A DNA stretch of 32,291 nt from Prochlorococcus sp. AG-402-L09. Lineage in GTDB: Bacteria > Cyanobacteriota > Cyanobacteriia > PCC-6307 > Cyanobiaceae. The DNA is taken from the NCBI GenBank assembly GCA_003216715.1, contig QCIK01000012.1, positions 1-32,291 on the forward strand, read 5' to 3'. Shown in pieces: positions 25,089 to 32,291 of the stretch. How positions within the stretch are numbered: position 1 is the first letter of the stretch; each line of letters starts with the position of its first letter. The notes beneath the pieces are model-generated. The model was not told the DNA's origin and did not search any database. It was given only the letters and a program-made list of their open reading frames with translations. A program made the translations under genes and the position numbers.

Positions 25089-26198
25089 TCAAATAGTCAT
25101 TACTGCAATAGGATCTTCTCCTTCTTCAGCTTGCTCAAGCAGCATTTGTTTATATCTTGCTGCCATCTCTTCAGCTTTATCAAAAACTTTTTGAGGGTCT
25201 GTCAGCATATCTCCAGGTTCTGGTTCAAGTGCTTTTGTTGATAGTGAAATCCTACCTCTTTCCGCGTCAAGGTCTATTATCATTACTTTCATTTGATCAT
25301 TGACATTTAAGACAGAGTGAGGGGTTTCAATATGCTCATGACTTATTTCAGAAATATGAAGAAGTCCACTTACACCTCCAATGTCTATAAATGCACCATA
25401 AGGTTTAATACCTCTTACTGCTCCTACAACAACCTCACCAACTTCAAGGCGATTCATTTTTCTTTCAACCAAAGCCCTGCGATGACTTAGAACAAGTCTA
25501 TTTCTCTCTTCATCAACTTCTAAGAATTTTAATGGTAGGAAATCAGCAACTAGTTCTTCTTTTGCCTTCCTAGTGCTTATGTGAGATCCAGGAATAAAGC
25601 CTCTCAGGCCTTCAACTCTAACAAGAGCACCTCCTCTATTTGTTGCAAAAACCTCTGAGTAGATTGTTGCATCTTCTTTTTGTAATTGTCTAACTCTTTC
25701 CCAAGCTCGTTGGTATTCAATTCTTCTAATTGATAAGGATAATTGACCATCCTCATTCTCCTCAGTCATTATGAAAAATTCTCTGATTTCTGAAGGTTGC
25801 AAAACATCACTAAGACCTTCGACTCTATTTATCGATACTTCTTGCATAGGCATAAAAGCAGCTGTTTTGGCACCTATATCAATCATGGCCCCTTTTGATT
25901 CAAGAGCAAAAACAGTCCCATTCACTATGTCGCCAGGTTTAAAGTTGTAGTCATATTTACTTAGTAAAGATGCAAATTCATCAATAGTAAAACCTGCACT
26001 TTCCAGATCACTCTTGTTGACTCTGCTCGAAGAGTCATCAGCTACAGGAATATTTTGGGGAATATCGTCTTCTTTTAGTTCACTAATTCCATTTTCTTCA
26101 AATTCTGCGCTTACGGAATTTGAAATATTATCCTCAGATATTGATGTTTCTTTTTCGGGATTTTTTTCTTGAACTTTGCTTGCAGGATTTTCAGACAT
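25089..26198 (-). CDS. rpsA: Ribosomal protein S1
   Basis: This 369-residue protein has an acidic, low-complexity N-terminus (1-75) and then three S1 RNA-binding domains (about 91-160, 177-243 and 259-330). Examples are GDIVNGTVFALESKGAMIDI and GAVRGIKPYGAFIDIGGVSG followed by LLHISEISHEH. Cyanobacterial S1 typically has three S1 domains, against six in E. coli. It binds mRNA at the 30S subunit, which matters in a genome where most starts here lack a clear Shine-Dalgarno. The 103-base leader after nrdR is unusually GC-rich (GGCGG and CCGCC pairs at 26207-26211 and 26252-26256) and may fold for autoregulation. Confidence 0.95.
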   Translation of the reverse strand: MSENPASKVQEKNPEKETSISEDNISNSVSAEFEENGISELKEDDIPQNIPVADDSSSRVNKSDLESAGFTIDEFASLLSKYDYNFKPGDIVNGTVFALESKGAMIDIGAKTAAFMPMQEVSINRVEGLSDVLQPSEIREFFIMTEENEDGQLSLSIRRIEYQRAWERVRQLQKEDATIYSEVFATNRGGALVRVEGLRGFIPGSHISTRKAKEELVADFLPLKFLEVDEERNRLVLSHRRALVERKMNRLEVGEVVVGAVRGIKPYGAFIDIGGVSGLLHISEISHEHIETPHSVLNVNDQMKVMIIDLDAERGRISLSTKALEPEPGDMLTDPQKVFDKAEEMAARYKQMLLEQAEEGEDPIAVMTI

Positions 26199-26301
26199 GC
26201 TTGAATGGCGGTCTGCCTTTTAAGGACAGTGCGATAGAGGTACAAAATGGCCCGCCGACCAAATTGAAGTTAAATTCTACTTTATTGATAGGTCTTTCTA
26301 G

Positions 26302-26781
26302 TTAAAGAACTGATGCCAATTGTTCTTTTTTGATTGGTTTTAATGCTTCAAGGGTTTTTATGAAATCATTGATTCCATCAAATTGTCTATAAACAGAAGC
26401 AAATCTTATGTATGCAACTTCATTAATATCTTTTAAATGTCTAAGAACCATTTCCCCAATCTCAATTGTTTTAACCTCTTTTTGAACTCCTTGGTGAAGT
26501 TGTAGTTCGATTTCATCAACAATAAATTCAATTTTAGATCCATGTAGAAGTGTCTTTTCACATGCTCTGTTTAGGCCACTAATTATTTTACTTCGATTAA
26601 ATAGTTCTTTCGTTCCGTTTCTCTTTAAAACAGTAATTGGGATTGTTTCTACTCTTTCATAGGTAGTAAATCGGAAGTCGCAATTTAAGCACTCCCTTCT
26701 TCTTCTTACGCTTCTTCCTGAATCAGCGGAACGAGATTCAAGAACTCGACTGTCTGTATTTTGACAAGATGGGCACTGCAT
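26302..26781 (-). CDS. nrdR: Transcriptional repressor NrdR
   Basis: This 159-residue protein has an N-terminal zinc ribbon, [15 protein letters not shown] then [13 protein letters not shown] (four Cys at 3, 6, 31 and 34), and a C-terminal ATP-cone domain (about 49-139, with [17 protein letters not shown]). NrdR senses ATP/dATP and represses ribonucleotide reductase genes. No nrd gene is in this window. It is the first gene of the minus-strand run leading to rpsA. Its upstream flank faces the psbT terminator. Confidence 0.96.
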   Translation of the reverse strand: MQCPSCQNTDSRVLESRSADSGRSVRRRRECLNCDFRFTTYERVETIPITVLKRNGTKELFNRSKIISGLNRACEKTLLHGSKIEFIVDEIELQLHQGVQKEVKTIEIGEMVLRHLKDINEVAYIRFASVYRQFDGINDFIKTLEALKPIKKEQLASVL

Positions 26782-26926
26782 GCAGCCCTTTTGAATGATT
26801 TAACTAACTTTAAACATTTATTTGGCTTCTGAGAAGGGGTAGATTAAATAAAAATACTTTTTATTTATAAAAATCATATTTATATTTAAAGACTAAGTTA
26901 ATAAAAACTTTTAAATTAAGTTTTAG

Positions 26927-26967
26927 ACATAAAAAAAAGCCCTGAAATCTCAGGGCTTTTTTTATGT
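26927..26967 (-). terminator. Terminator of the psbB-psbT operon
   Basis: GCCCTGA (26939-26945) and TCAGGGC (26950-26956) form a GC-rich stem with a four-base loop, flanked by eight A on one side and seven T on the other, so the stem can extend with A-T pairs. It begins a few bases past the psbT stop and is the clearest intrinsic terminator in the window. It would work in both directions. Confidence 0.88.
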
Positions 26968-26970
26968 TTT

Positions 26971-27066
26971 TTACTTGTCGTATTTCGGAGGATCGCGAAA
27001 TGCGACAGCAAAGAATAGCGTTACAAGTGCCAAAGTAAGGATTAGCACGTAAGAGAAAGCTTCCAT
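26971..27066 (-). CDS. psbT: Photosystem II protein T
   Basis: A 31-residue protein is read on the minus strand from ATG 27064-27066 to TAA 26971-26973. It starts [19 protein letters not shown] and ends with the family tail [10 protein letters not shown]. It has one membrane helix and sits in the PSII dimer interface. It follows psbB by 36 bases and is followed by a strong terminator, so the two form an operon. It is too short to appear in most ORF scans. Confidence 0.97.
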
Positions 27067-27102
27067 CTAAGTTCTCGGGATAAAGGGGTAAAGAATCCTG
27101 AT

Positions 27103-28626
27103 TTAGGCTCGACCAGGAACTCGGCGGGTTGATTCGTCTCCAAGTTTTTTGAAGAGACCAAACTCAACCTGATCCCCAAGCTCTGGATCGATACCTGAGA
27201 ATCTGTCGCCAAAGAGAGTTCTCGCAGCGTGCCACCAGTGCCCGAAGAGGAATAACAAGCCAAAGCACAAGTGTGCATAAGTGAACCATGCTCTTGGAGA
27301 GCTCCTGAATACACCATCTGACTTGTAGCGATCTCTGTCAAACTTGAAGGCTTCTCCAAGTTGAGACTTTCTAGCTAGACGTTTAACTATTACTGGATCA
27401 GTAAATGTTTGTCCATTTAATTCGCCACCATAAACAGTAGCTGTGACTCCAGTTTGTTCAATGGAGTACTTAGCTTCGGCACGACGGAAAGGAATGTCAG
27501 CTTTAACATTCCCATCCTTGTCTTCAAGGATGACAGGGAAGTTTTCAAAGAAATTTGGAATTCTTCTTACTTCTAAGTCATTACCATCGCTATCAGTAAA
27601 TGAAATGTGACCTTGCCATCCGCTTGGAACTCCATCGCCATTAACCATCGCTCCTACTCTGAACAGACCTCCTTTTGCAGGGCTATTTCCAACATAGTCA
27701 TAGAAAGCAAGTTGCTCAGGGATAGATCCATATGCATCAGCTTTTGAGGCACCGTCATTCATAGACTCTTGAACTCTGCGGTTGATTTCGGTTTTGAAAT
27801 ACCCAGAATCCCATTGATATCTAGTAGGACCAAATAATTCAACTGGTGTTGTTGCTGATCCATACCACATGGTTCCAGCGACTACGAAAGATACAAAAAG
27901 AACAGCAGCTAGAGCACTTGCTAGAACGCCTTCTAGGCTCCCTAGCTTTAAAGCTCTATAAAGCCTTTCTCCAGGTCTATTGGTGATATGGAATATTCCA
28001 CCAATTATTCCTAAAAGTCCTGCCCCAATGTGATTAGCGACAATTCCTCCAGCATTGAATGGATTAAATCCTTCTGCACCCCAAACTGGAGCAACTTTTT
28101 CTACATGACCAGTTAGACCATATGGGTCGGAAACCCATATGCCAACGGTTGAGCAGTGAAATGCGCCAAACCCAAAGCATGTCAAACCAGCTAAGAAAAG
28201 ATGAATTCCAAATATTCTTGGAAGGTCTAAAGCTGGTTCTCCAGTGCGGGAATCTTCCCACAATTCAAGGTCCCAGTATGTCCAGTGCCATACGGCAGCG
28301 AGCATCAAAAGACCACTGAAAACTATATGAGCTGCAGCAACACCTTCGAAGCTCCAGAAACCGGGGTCAACTCCGGTTGCACCGGTTATATCCCATCCAT
28401 TCCAGCTACCTGTGATTCCAAGGCGTGCCATGAAGGGCATGACATACATGCCTTGGCGCCACATTGGATTAAGTACTGGATCCGAAGGATCAAAAATGGC
28501 CAGTTCATATAAGGCCATAGAGCCGGCCCAGCCGGCTAACAAAGCAGTATGCATGAGGTGCACGGCCAAGAGGCGGCCAGGGTCGTTGATGACGACTGTG
28601 TGCACCCGATACCAGGGCAATCCCAT
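27103..28626 (-). CDS. psbB: Photosystem II CP47 core antenna
   Basis: This 507-residue chlorophyll-binding core antenna begins [20 protein letters not shown] and has six membrane helices with His ligands (for example [16 protein letters not shown] and [20 protein letters not shown]), plus the large lumenal loop E (about 255-445) and the C-terminal [19 protein letters not shown]. The length is normal. No Shine-Dalgarno is visible before ATG 28626. The upstream leader on this strand is pyrimidine-rich over 28798-28830. It is the first gene of psbB-psbT. Confidence 0.99.
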   Translation of the reverse strand: MGLPWYRVHTVVINDPGRLLAVHLMHTALLAGWAGSMALYELAIFDPSDPVLNPMWRQGMYVMPFMARLGITGSWNGWDITGATGVDPGFWSFEGVAAAHIVFSGLLMLAAVWHWTYWDLELWEDSRTGEPALDLPRIFGIHLFLAGLTCFGFGAFHCSTVGIWVSDPYGLTGHVEKVAPVWGAEGFNPFNAGGIVANHIGAGLLGIIGGIFHITNRPGERLYRALKLGSLEGVLASALAAVLFVSFVVAGTMWYGSATTPVELFGPTRYQWDSGYFKTEINRRVQESMNDGASKADAYGSIPEQLAFYDYVGNSPAKGGLFRVGAMVNGDGVPSGWQGHISFTDSDGNDLEVRRIPNFFENFPVILEDKDGNVKADIPFRRAEAKYSIEQTGVTATVYGGELNGQTFTDPVIVKRLARKSQLGEAFKFDRDRYKSDGVFRSSPRAWFTYAHLCFGLLFLFGHWWHAARTLFGDRFSGIDPELGDQVEFGLFKKLGDESTRRVPGRA

Positions 28627-29105
28627 GGGTCAGGTTCGTATAACGAAGCTGCTTAATGCAGCAAGACTCGCATGATCGTAAATGGTATTGCTTGAGTTAA
28701 TGCACAGGATGTAGAGACCTGAAATGACTTTTGACACTCTTGGATGAAATTTAGCTTGTTTTGGGCACCTTGAATTCGCAAATAAGTAGTGGTAGACAAG
28801 AAAAAATTAAAAAAAAAAGAAAAAAAAGAATTTTTCAAAATTCAATTGATTTTGTAATTTTAAGTTGTTTTTCGATCCTATAAGTTTGAAAAAACGAAAA
28901 TTCAAGGATTAAATTCGCTCAAATTCGACCTATTCAAAAAAAAATTAAGGCTATTAAAATGCAAAAAATTAAAAAAGACGAATTCAACTCATTATTTTTC
29001 GGCAAATTACAAAATCTCAGACTCTTTGATTCAAATCCCGGTTTTTCTGCTTAAGGGATATATAGTTTATTTCAGTAAAATTTGTTCTGAGTAAAAACCC
29101 CGGTT
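28627..29105. other. Divergent psbB/psbM control region, one tiny ORF
   Basis: These 479 bases separate divergent psbB and psbM. They are extremely AT-rich, with an A/G-only run near 28798-28830. A plus-strand ATG frame at 28959-29054 encodes 31 residues (MQKIKKDEFNSLFFGKLQNL ...), unrecognised. No cysteine-rich frame that could be the ferredoxin I recall from this position in other Prochlorococcus strains was found. TATATAG near 29060 is a possible -10 element for psbM. Confidence 0.45.
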
Positions 29106-29264
29106 ATGGAAACCACTAGTTTTGGCTTTGCCGCAAGTCTTTTGTTTGTTGGAGTACCAACGATCTTTCTTATCGGTTTATTTGTTTCTACAAGTGAGGG
29201 TGAGAAATCAAGCTTTTATTCAGATTCCAGTAAGGGTAGATTGAGTCCTGAGCCTAAGAAGTGA
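29106..29264 (+). CDS. psbM: Photosystem II protein M
   Basis: A 52-residue protein is read from ATG 29106 to TGA 29264. Its core METTSFGFAASLLFVGVPTI is the conserved single membrane helix of PsbM, at the PSII dimer interface. The C-terminal hydrophilic tail (GEKSSFYSDSSKGRL ...) is about 18 residues longer than in freshwater cyanobacteria, a form I recall from marine picocyanobacteria. It is divergent from psbB. Too short for usual ORF cutoffs. Confidence 0.95.
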   Translation: METTSFGFAASLLFVGVPTIFLIGLFVSTSEGEKSSFYSDSSKGRLSPEPKK

Positions 29265-29288
29265 TTTAGGACTTTTTCTAATTTTTAA

Positions 29289-29316
29289 AGATCTCAAGCA
29301 ATACTTCTTGAGATCT
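29289..29316 (+). terminator. Hairpin downstream of psbM
   Basis: AGATCTCAAG (29289-29298) and CTTGAGATCT (29307-29316) are a perfect 10-bp inverted repeat with an 8-base loop, 24 bases after the psbM stop. The following tract is AAATTTATT rather than a clean T-run, so it may be a terminator or a 3'-end stabilising hairpin. Confidence 0.6.
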
Positions 29317-29409
29317 AAATTTATTAATGAGGTTTTATCTTTGAAGGTGATCTCTTCAAAACCTTAATTTATAAAATTAAAGAATTAAGATATTTGGTCT
29401 TTATTTCTG

Positions 29410-29850
29410 ATGAGCTCAATAAATAATCATTGGGAATTAATAAAAACGGTTCTTCCACAGCACACCGATCATGCTGGTGTTATGTGGCATGGCTCTTATT
29501 TAAACTTTTTAGAAGAAGGGAGAATTGATGCTTTGGATAAAGTTGGACTTTCATATTCAAAATTATCTAAAAAGGGTTTTGAAATACCAGTGATTTCAGT
29601 TCAACTTAGATATAAAAAATCTTTTATTCATGGAGAAGAGGTTCTTTTAACCAGTCAATTTAAGCTGGAAAATAAAATACGACTTATTTGTAAAACTTTA
29701 TTTTTAAAATCAAATGGTGATATTGGTGCAGAAGCAAAAATCGAACTAGTTGTTGTAAGAAAAATCAATGACTCAATTAAATTAGTAAAAGAATTGCCAG
29801 TACAAATTAAAAATATATTATTAATGCTAGAAGAAGGCCCAAAAGTTTAA
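29410..29850 (+). CDS. Hotdog-fold acyl-CoA thioesterase (4HBT type)
   Basis: This 146-residue protein has the 4-hydroxybenzoyl-CoA thioesterase motif QHTDHAGVMWHGSYLNFLEE (about 16-35) with the expected Asp before an HxG-like turn, and later VQLRYKKSFIHGEEVLLTS. In cyanobacteria the close relative is the DHNA-CoA thioesterase of phylloquinone synthesis, so a MenI-like role serving photosystem I is likely but not proven. It is followed by prmC after 15 bases. Confidence 0.82.
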   Translation: MSSINNHWELIKTVLPQHTDHAGVMWHGSYLNFLEEGRIDALDKVGLSYSKLSKKGFEIPVISVQLRYKKSFIHGEEVLLTSQFKLENKIRLICKTLFLKSNGDIGAEAKIELVVVRKINDSIKLVKELPVQIKNILLMLEEGPKV

Positions 29851-29865
29851 AGAATTGAATAATTT

Positions 29866-30738
29866 ATGATTTTCAAAGCCATTACTGGTGGTGCTTTTCT
29901 TCAATGGAGAAAAAAAATGCTATTGAAGGGCGGCAGGAAAGTTGATTTCGATTGGCTTTTAGATATAGCTGCTGGCGTCTGTTGGGGTAAATTGCAAAGC
30001 ATTATCTTGAATCCTGAGAATTTTATTTCCTTAGAAATCTCAACTGAAGAATTAGAAGTTATTTGGGAATCTCATCTAAAAGATCAAACCCCACTTCAGT
30101 ATTTGGTTTCTAAGTGCCCCTGGAGAGATATTGAGTTAGAGGTTTCAGCAGATGCTCTGATCCCTAGGCAAGAAACAGAATTTTTGATAGATTTTGCTTT
30201 GAAAAAAGTTGCTAATATTGATTTTGGAAGATGGGCTGATCTAGGTACAGGCTCCGGACCTATTGCAGTATCTTTAGCTAAGTCTCTTCCAAATTGGAAT
30301 GGACATGCAGTTGATATTAGTAATGAAGCATTAGAACTAGCAAAAAGAAATTTAAAATCTATTTTGCCAAATGCAAATGTGAAATTTTCTTTGGGTGATT
30401 GGTGGGAACCTTTGAAAAGATGGAGGGGAAACTTTGATTTGGTTTTAAGTAATCCCCCTTATATTCCCTCCGATTTAATTGAAGCGTTAGAACCAATTGT
30501 TAAAAATCATGAGCCACTTATAGCTTTGGATGGCGGAGAGGATGGAATGCATGCTTCTAGGAAAATTATCCTTGGGGCATTAAATGGACTTGCTAAAGGA
30601 GGTTGGTTAATTCTTGAACATCATTATGATCAAAGTGAAAAGATAACTAGTTTTATGAAGGAGATTGGAATGGGAGAAGTTTCTTTTGAAAAAGATTTAA
30701 GTGGTATCAAGCGTTATGCAATTTGTAGTAAAAAATGA
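29866..30738 (+). CDS. prmC: Release factor glutamine methyltransferase PrmC
   Basis: This 290-residue SAM-dependent methyltransferase has an N-terminal helical domain ending TPLQYLVSKCPWRDIELEV, then IPRQETE (near 105), DLGTGSGPIAVSLA (motif I, near 125) and the catalytic LSNPPYIPSDL (NPPY near 198). It methylates the GGQ glutamine of RF1 and RF2. The start at ATG 29866 gives a slightly long N-terminus; ATG at 29917 is an alternative. It is followed after one base by the ATG of the TsaC-like gene. Confidence 0.94.
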   Translation: MIFKAITGGAFLQWRKKMLLKGGRKVDFDWLLDIAAGVCWGKLQSIILNPENFISLEISTEELEVIWESHLKDQTPLQYLVSKCPWRDIELEVSADALIPRQETEFLIDFALKKVANIDFGRWADLGTGSGPIAVSLAKSLPNWNGHAVDISNEALELAKRNLKSILPNANVKFSLGDWWEPLKRWRGNFDLVLSNPPYIPSDLIEALEPIVKNHEPLIALDGGEDGMHASRKIILGALNGLAKGGWLILEHHYDQSEKITSFMKEIGMGEVSFEKDLSGIKRYAICSKK

Positions 30739-30739
30739 A

Positions 30740-31315
30740 ATGATCACCGAGCAATTTGGAATTTCTGACTTGGCTTTAAAGTTGAAAAAGGGATCTTTAG
30801 CTTTATTCCCTACTGATACTTTGCCAGCACTCTGTTCATATCCAAAATACTCAAAAAAAATATGGAATGTTAAGAAAAGGCCTTTAAGTAAGCCACTTAT
30901 TTTAATGGGAGGCTGCTTGGATGATTTGTTTGAATTTGTTCATCCTTCTGCTAAGGAAGAAGGATTGAAATTGGCAAAAATCTATTGGCCTGGAGCATTA
31001 ACAATGGTTTTGCCAACAATAGGAAATTTTTCTGATCATCTGAATTGCCATTCTAATTCCGTTGGTTTCAGAGTCCCTGCACTAAGACTTGCAAGAGATT
31101 TGCTTATGCAAACTGGTCCTCTTGCAACTACTAGTGCAAACATTTCTGGAGGAGAACCTGTTAAAGATGCAATAGAAGCTTCGATTCAATTCCCTGGGAT
31201 TCCAATACTAGCTCCGATTCCTTGGCCAAATTCTTCTGGCATGGCAAGTACAGTTGTTGAATGGGAAAAGGGAAAGTGGAATTTGTTAAGGCCTGGTTCA
31301 GTCGTTTTGACATAA
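30740..31315 (+). CDS. TsaC/Sua5-type threonylcarbamoyl-AMP synthase
   Basis: The YrdC-domain protein starts best at ATG 30740, one base after the prmC stop (191 residues). An upstream in-frame GTG at 30701 would overlap prmC and is less likely. Motifs are LFPTDTLPALCS (ATP/bicarbonate pocket), KKRPLSKPLILM (the KRP motif), WPGALTMVLP and TTSANISGGEP. It makes threonylcarbamoyl-AMP for the t6A37 modification of ANN-decoding tRNAs such as the nearby tRNA-Thr. It lacks the C-terminal Sua5 domain, so TsaC-type. Confidence 0.9.
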   Translation: MITEQFGISDLALKLKKGSLALFPTDTLPALCSYPKYSKKIWNVKKRPLSKPLILMGGCLDDLFEFVHPSAKEEGLKLAKIYWPGALTMVLPTIGNFSDHLNCHSNSVGFRVPALRLARDLLMQTGPLATTSANISGGEPVKDAIEASIQFPGIPILAPIPWPNSSGMASTVVEWEKGKWNLLRPGSVVLT

Positions 31316-31324
31316 AAAGTACCA

Positions 31325-31483
31325 ATGATTTATCTCTTATTAATAGTTTTGTTGGTGCAAGCTATTTTTTGGTGGCTTTTCAGACTCCCCACAATGAGTT
31401 TTGATTGGATTTTTCAATTAAAATTTTTGAACCTATTTATTGCAGCTTTTTTAATTTGGATAATCTCTGGTAAATCTAAATAG
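31325..31483 (+). CDS. Small two-helix membrane protein
   Basis: A 52-residue ORF runs from ATG 31325 to TAG 31483. It starts MIYLLLIVLLVQAIFWWLFR and has a second hydrophobic segment LNLFIAAFLIWIISG with a short basic end, so two membrane helices are likely. It follows the TsaC gene by nine bases on the same strand, which favours a real gene. I think similar short ORFs occur at this site in other Prochlorococcus but cannot prove it. Function unknown. Confidence 0.6.
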   Translation: MIYLLLIVLLVQAIFWWLFRLPTMSFDWIFQLKFLNLFIAAFLIWIISGKSK

Positions 31484-31507
31484 ATCTTTTTAGTCCTGGT
31501 TTTAAAA

Positions 31508-31579
31508 TGCCGGCTAACAGATTTGAACTGATGACCTTCGCTTTACAAAAGCGCTGCTCTACCGCTGAGCTAAGCCGGC
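31508..31579 (-). tRNA. trnT: tRNA-Thr (UGU)
   Basis: On the minus strand the 72 bases start GCCGGCTTAGCTCAGCGG and form a cloverleaf. The acceptor stem GCCGGCT pairs with AGCCGGC, the anticodon loop is TTTGTAA (anticodon TGT), and the T loop is TTCAAAT. The first anticodon-stem pair is G-A mismatched. No CCA is encoded, unlike tRNA-Phe in this window. It lies downstream of minE. Confidence 0.96.
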
Positions 31580-31700
31580 AATCTTTTTATCTTACCTAAG
31601 AAAGTAATCTAAAAGCTAATCCATATAAGAAATTTGTTGAAAATACTTTTTAAAATAATTTTTGATCTCATACAACTAATAAATGTAACCTTTAAATTGA

Positions 31701-32048
31701 TTAAGAATTTTGATCTGTGCCTTCAGTTTCTTGAGGATTTTCTTCTGATTGATTCTTAGGCTCTTTAAGTTTGATTTGACCAGTCATAGTTCTTTTTATT
31801 GGTAGGTTTGCAACTAATGCGGTCATGCGATCTTCTGTCTCAAGACTTACTGCACCTTCATTCACATCTATCTCTACATACTTTGCTACGACCTCAAGTA
31901 TTTCTTTTCTCATTTGATCTAAAAGCTCTGTACTGAGATCTGATCGATCATGAGCTAAAACAAGTTGCAGCCTCTCTCTTGCAGTGCTTGCGCTAGCCGG
32001 CTGTCTACGAAGCAATTTGTTGATAATGTCTCTAAGTGTCATTGCCAT
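31701..32048 (-). CDS. minE: Cell division topological specificity factor MinE
   Basis: This 115-residue protein has the MinE layout: a short N-terminal membrane/MinD-binding part, the conserved [20 protein letters not shown] (near 18-37), a [14 protein letters not shown] dimerisation segment and [11 protein letters not shown]. The C-terminus has an extra acidic tail (about 92-115, [19 protein letters not shown]) compared with E. coli MinE (88 residues). It stimulates the MinD ATPase to place the division ring. It follows minD by four bases. Confidence 0.95.
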   Translation of the reverse strand: MAMTLRDIINKLLRRQPASASTARERLQLVLAHDRSDLSTELLDQMRKEILEVVAKYVEIDVNEGAVSLETEDRMTALVANLPIKRTMTGQIKLKEPKNQSEENPQETEGTDQNS

Positions 32049-32052
32049 TGCT

Positions 32053-32291
32053 TTAGAAAATTTTTGTTTGCATTAGTCTTCTAAATTTCGCACCAAATCC
32101 AGAACTCTCCTCTACTGGATCAATAAGTGGAATATCTTCTCCTTGTAATCTCTTGGCAATATTTAGATAACATTTAGTTGCTGGGGTATTAACGCTATTT
32201 AATGTTAAAGGCTCCCCTCGGTTTGTACTTACAATTACCTGTTCATCCTCTAGCACAAGGCCTAATAAAGGTAAGGCTAAAATATCAGTCA
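32053..32291 (-). CDS. minD: Septum site-determining protein MinD, C-terminal part
   Basis: The minus-strand frame is open to the right edge and gives the last about 79 residues of Min[21 protein letters not shown] then [21 protein letters not shown], and a C-terminal [10 protein letters not shown] amphipathic helix, the membrane-targeting sequence. The GTG at 32254-32256 is internal, not a start. The ATPase domain lies outside the window. It is upstream of minE, as in the minCDE order. Confidence 0.95.
   Translation of the reverse strand, partial: TDILALPLLGLVLEDEQVIVSTNRGEPLTLNSVNTPATKCYLNIAKRLQGEDIPLIDPVEESSGFGAKFRRLMQTKIF

Noticed and set aside
27042-27359. 105-codon minus-strand ORF overlapping psbT and psbB
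   Set aside because: It is out of frame with both photosystem II genes, which are certain.

Overview
The window looks like the chromosome of a low-light-adapted Prochlorococcus. The DNA is very AT-rich. It carries a single compact phycoerythrin (PE-III) locus with no phycocyanin or allophycocyanin genes. It also has a psbT-psbB block and a PsbM with the long C-terminal tail I recall from marine picocyanobacteria. The clade (SS120-like or NATL-like) cannot be fixed from this window alone.

Region 1 (1-6513) is the phycoerythrin locus: a partial coiled-coil ORF running off the left edge, then cpeB, cpeA and cpeZ on the plus strand, a third HEAT-repeat lyase (mpeX-like) on the minus strand, cpeY on plus, and cpeT, cpeS and the linker gene ppeC on minus. 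The alpha subunit keeps only one of the two usual bilin cysteines. The cpeB leader holds a perfect 17-bp inverted repeat that overlaps a competing hairpin.

Region 2 (6514-12800) is accessory: a TVP38/TMEM64 membrane protein, a gene-poor stretch with decayed-looking coding fragments, a UDP-sugar (glucuronate-type) epimerase, a PsaM-like small photosystem I protein, about 850 bases with no confident gene, and a large TPR protein with a glycosyltransferase-like C-terminus.

Region 3 (12800-20763) is a glycan cluster. On the plus strand lie a class III (GSA-aminomutase-like) aminotransferase, a radical SAM/SPASM protein and a CMP-sugar synthetase. Tail-to-tail on the minus strand is a tight operon kdsD-kdsA-kdsC. 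Then come an unknown protein translationally coupled to an old yellow enzyme, and a second CMP-sugar synthetase. Together these encode the route from ribulose 5-phosphate to CMP-KDO, with a duplicated activation step and two extra enzymes that suggest a modified octulosonate or a second activated sugar.

Region 4 (20764-32291) is housekeeping and photosynthesis. It holds tRNA-Phe(GAA), a DUF2470 protein and a minus-strand run nrdR-rpsA-HAD phosphatase-metK-FGGY kinase. Next are psbB-psbT with a strong terminator, then divergent psbM, a hotdog thioesterase, prmC, a TsaC/Sua5 protein and a short membrane peptide. The window ends with tRNA-Thr(UGU), minE and a partial minD.

No CRISPR array, insertion sequence, integrase or rRNA gene was seen.
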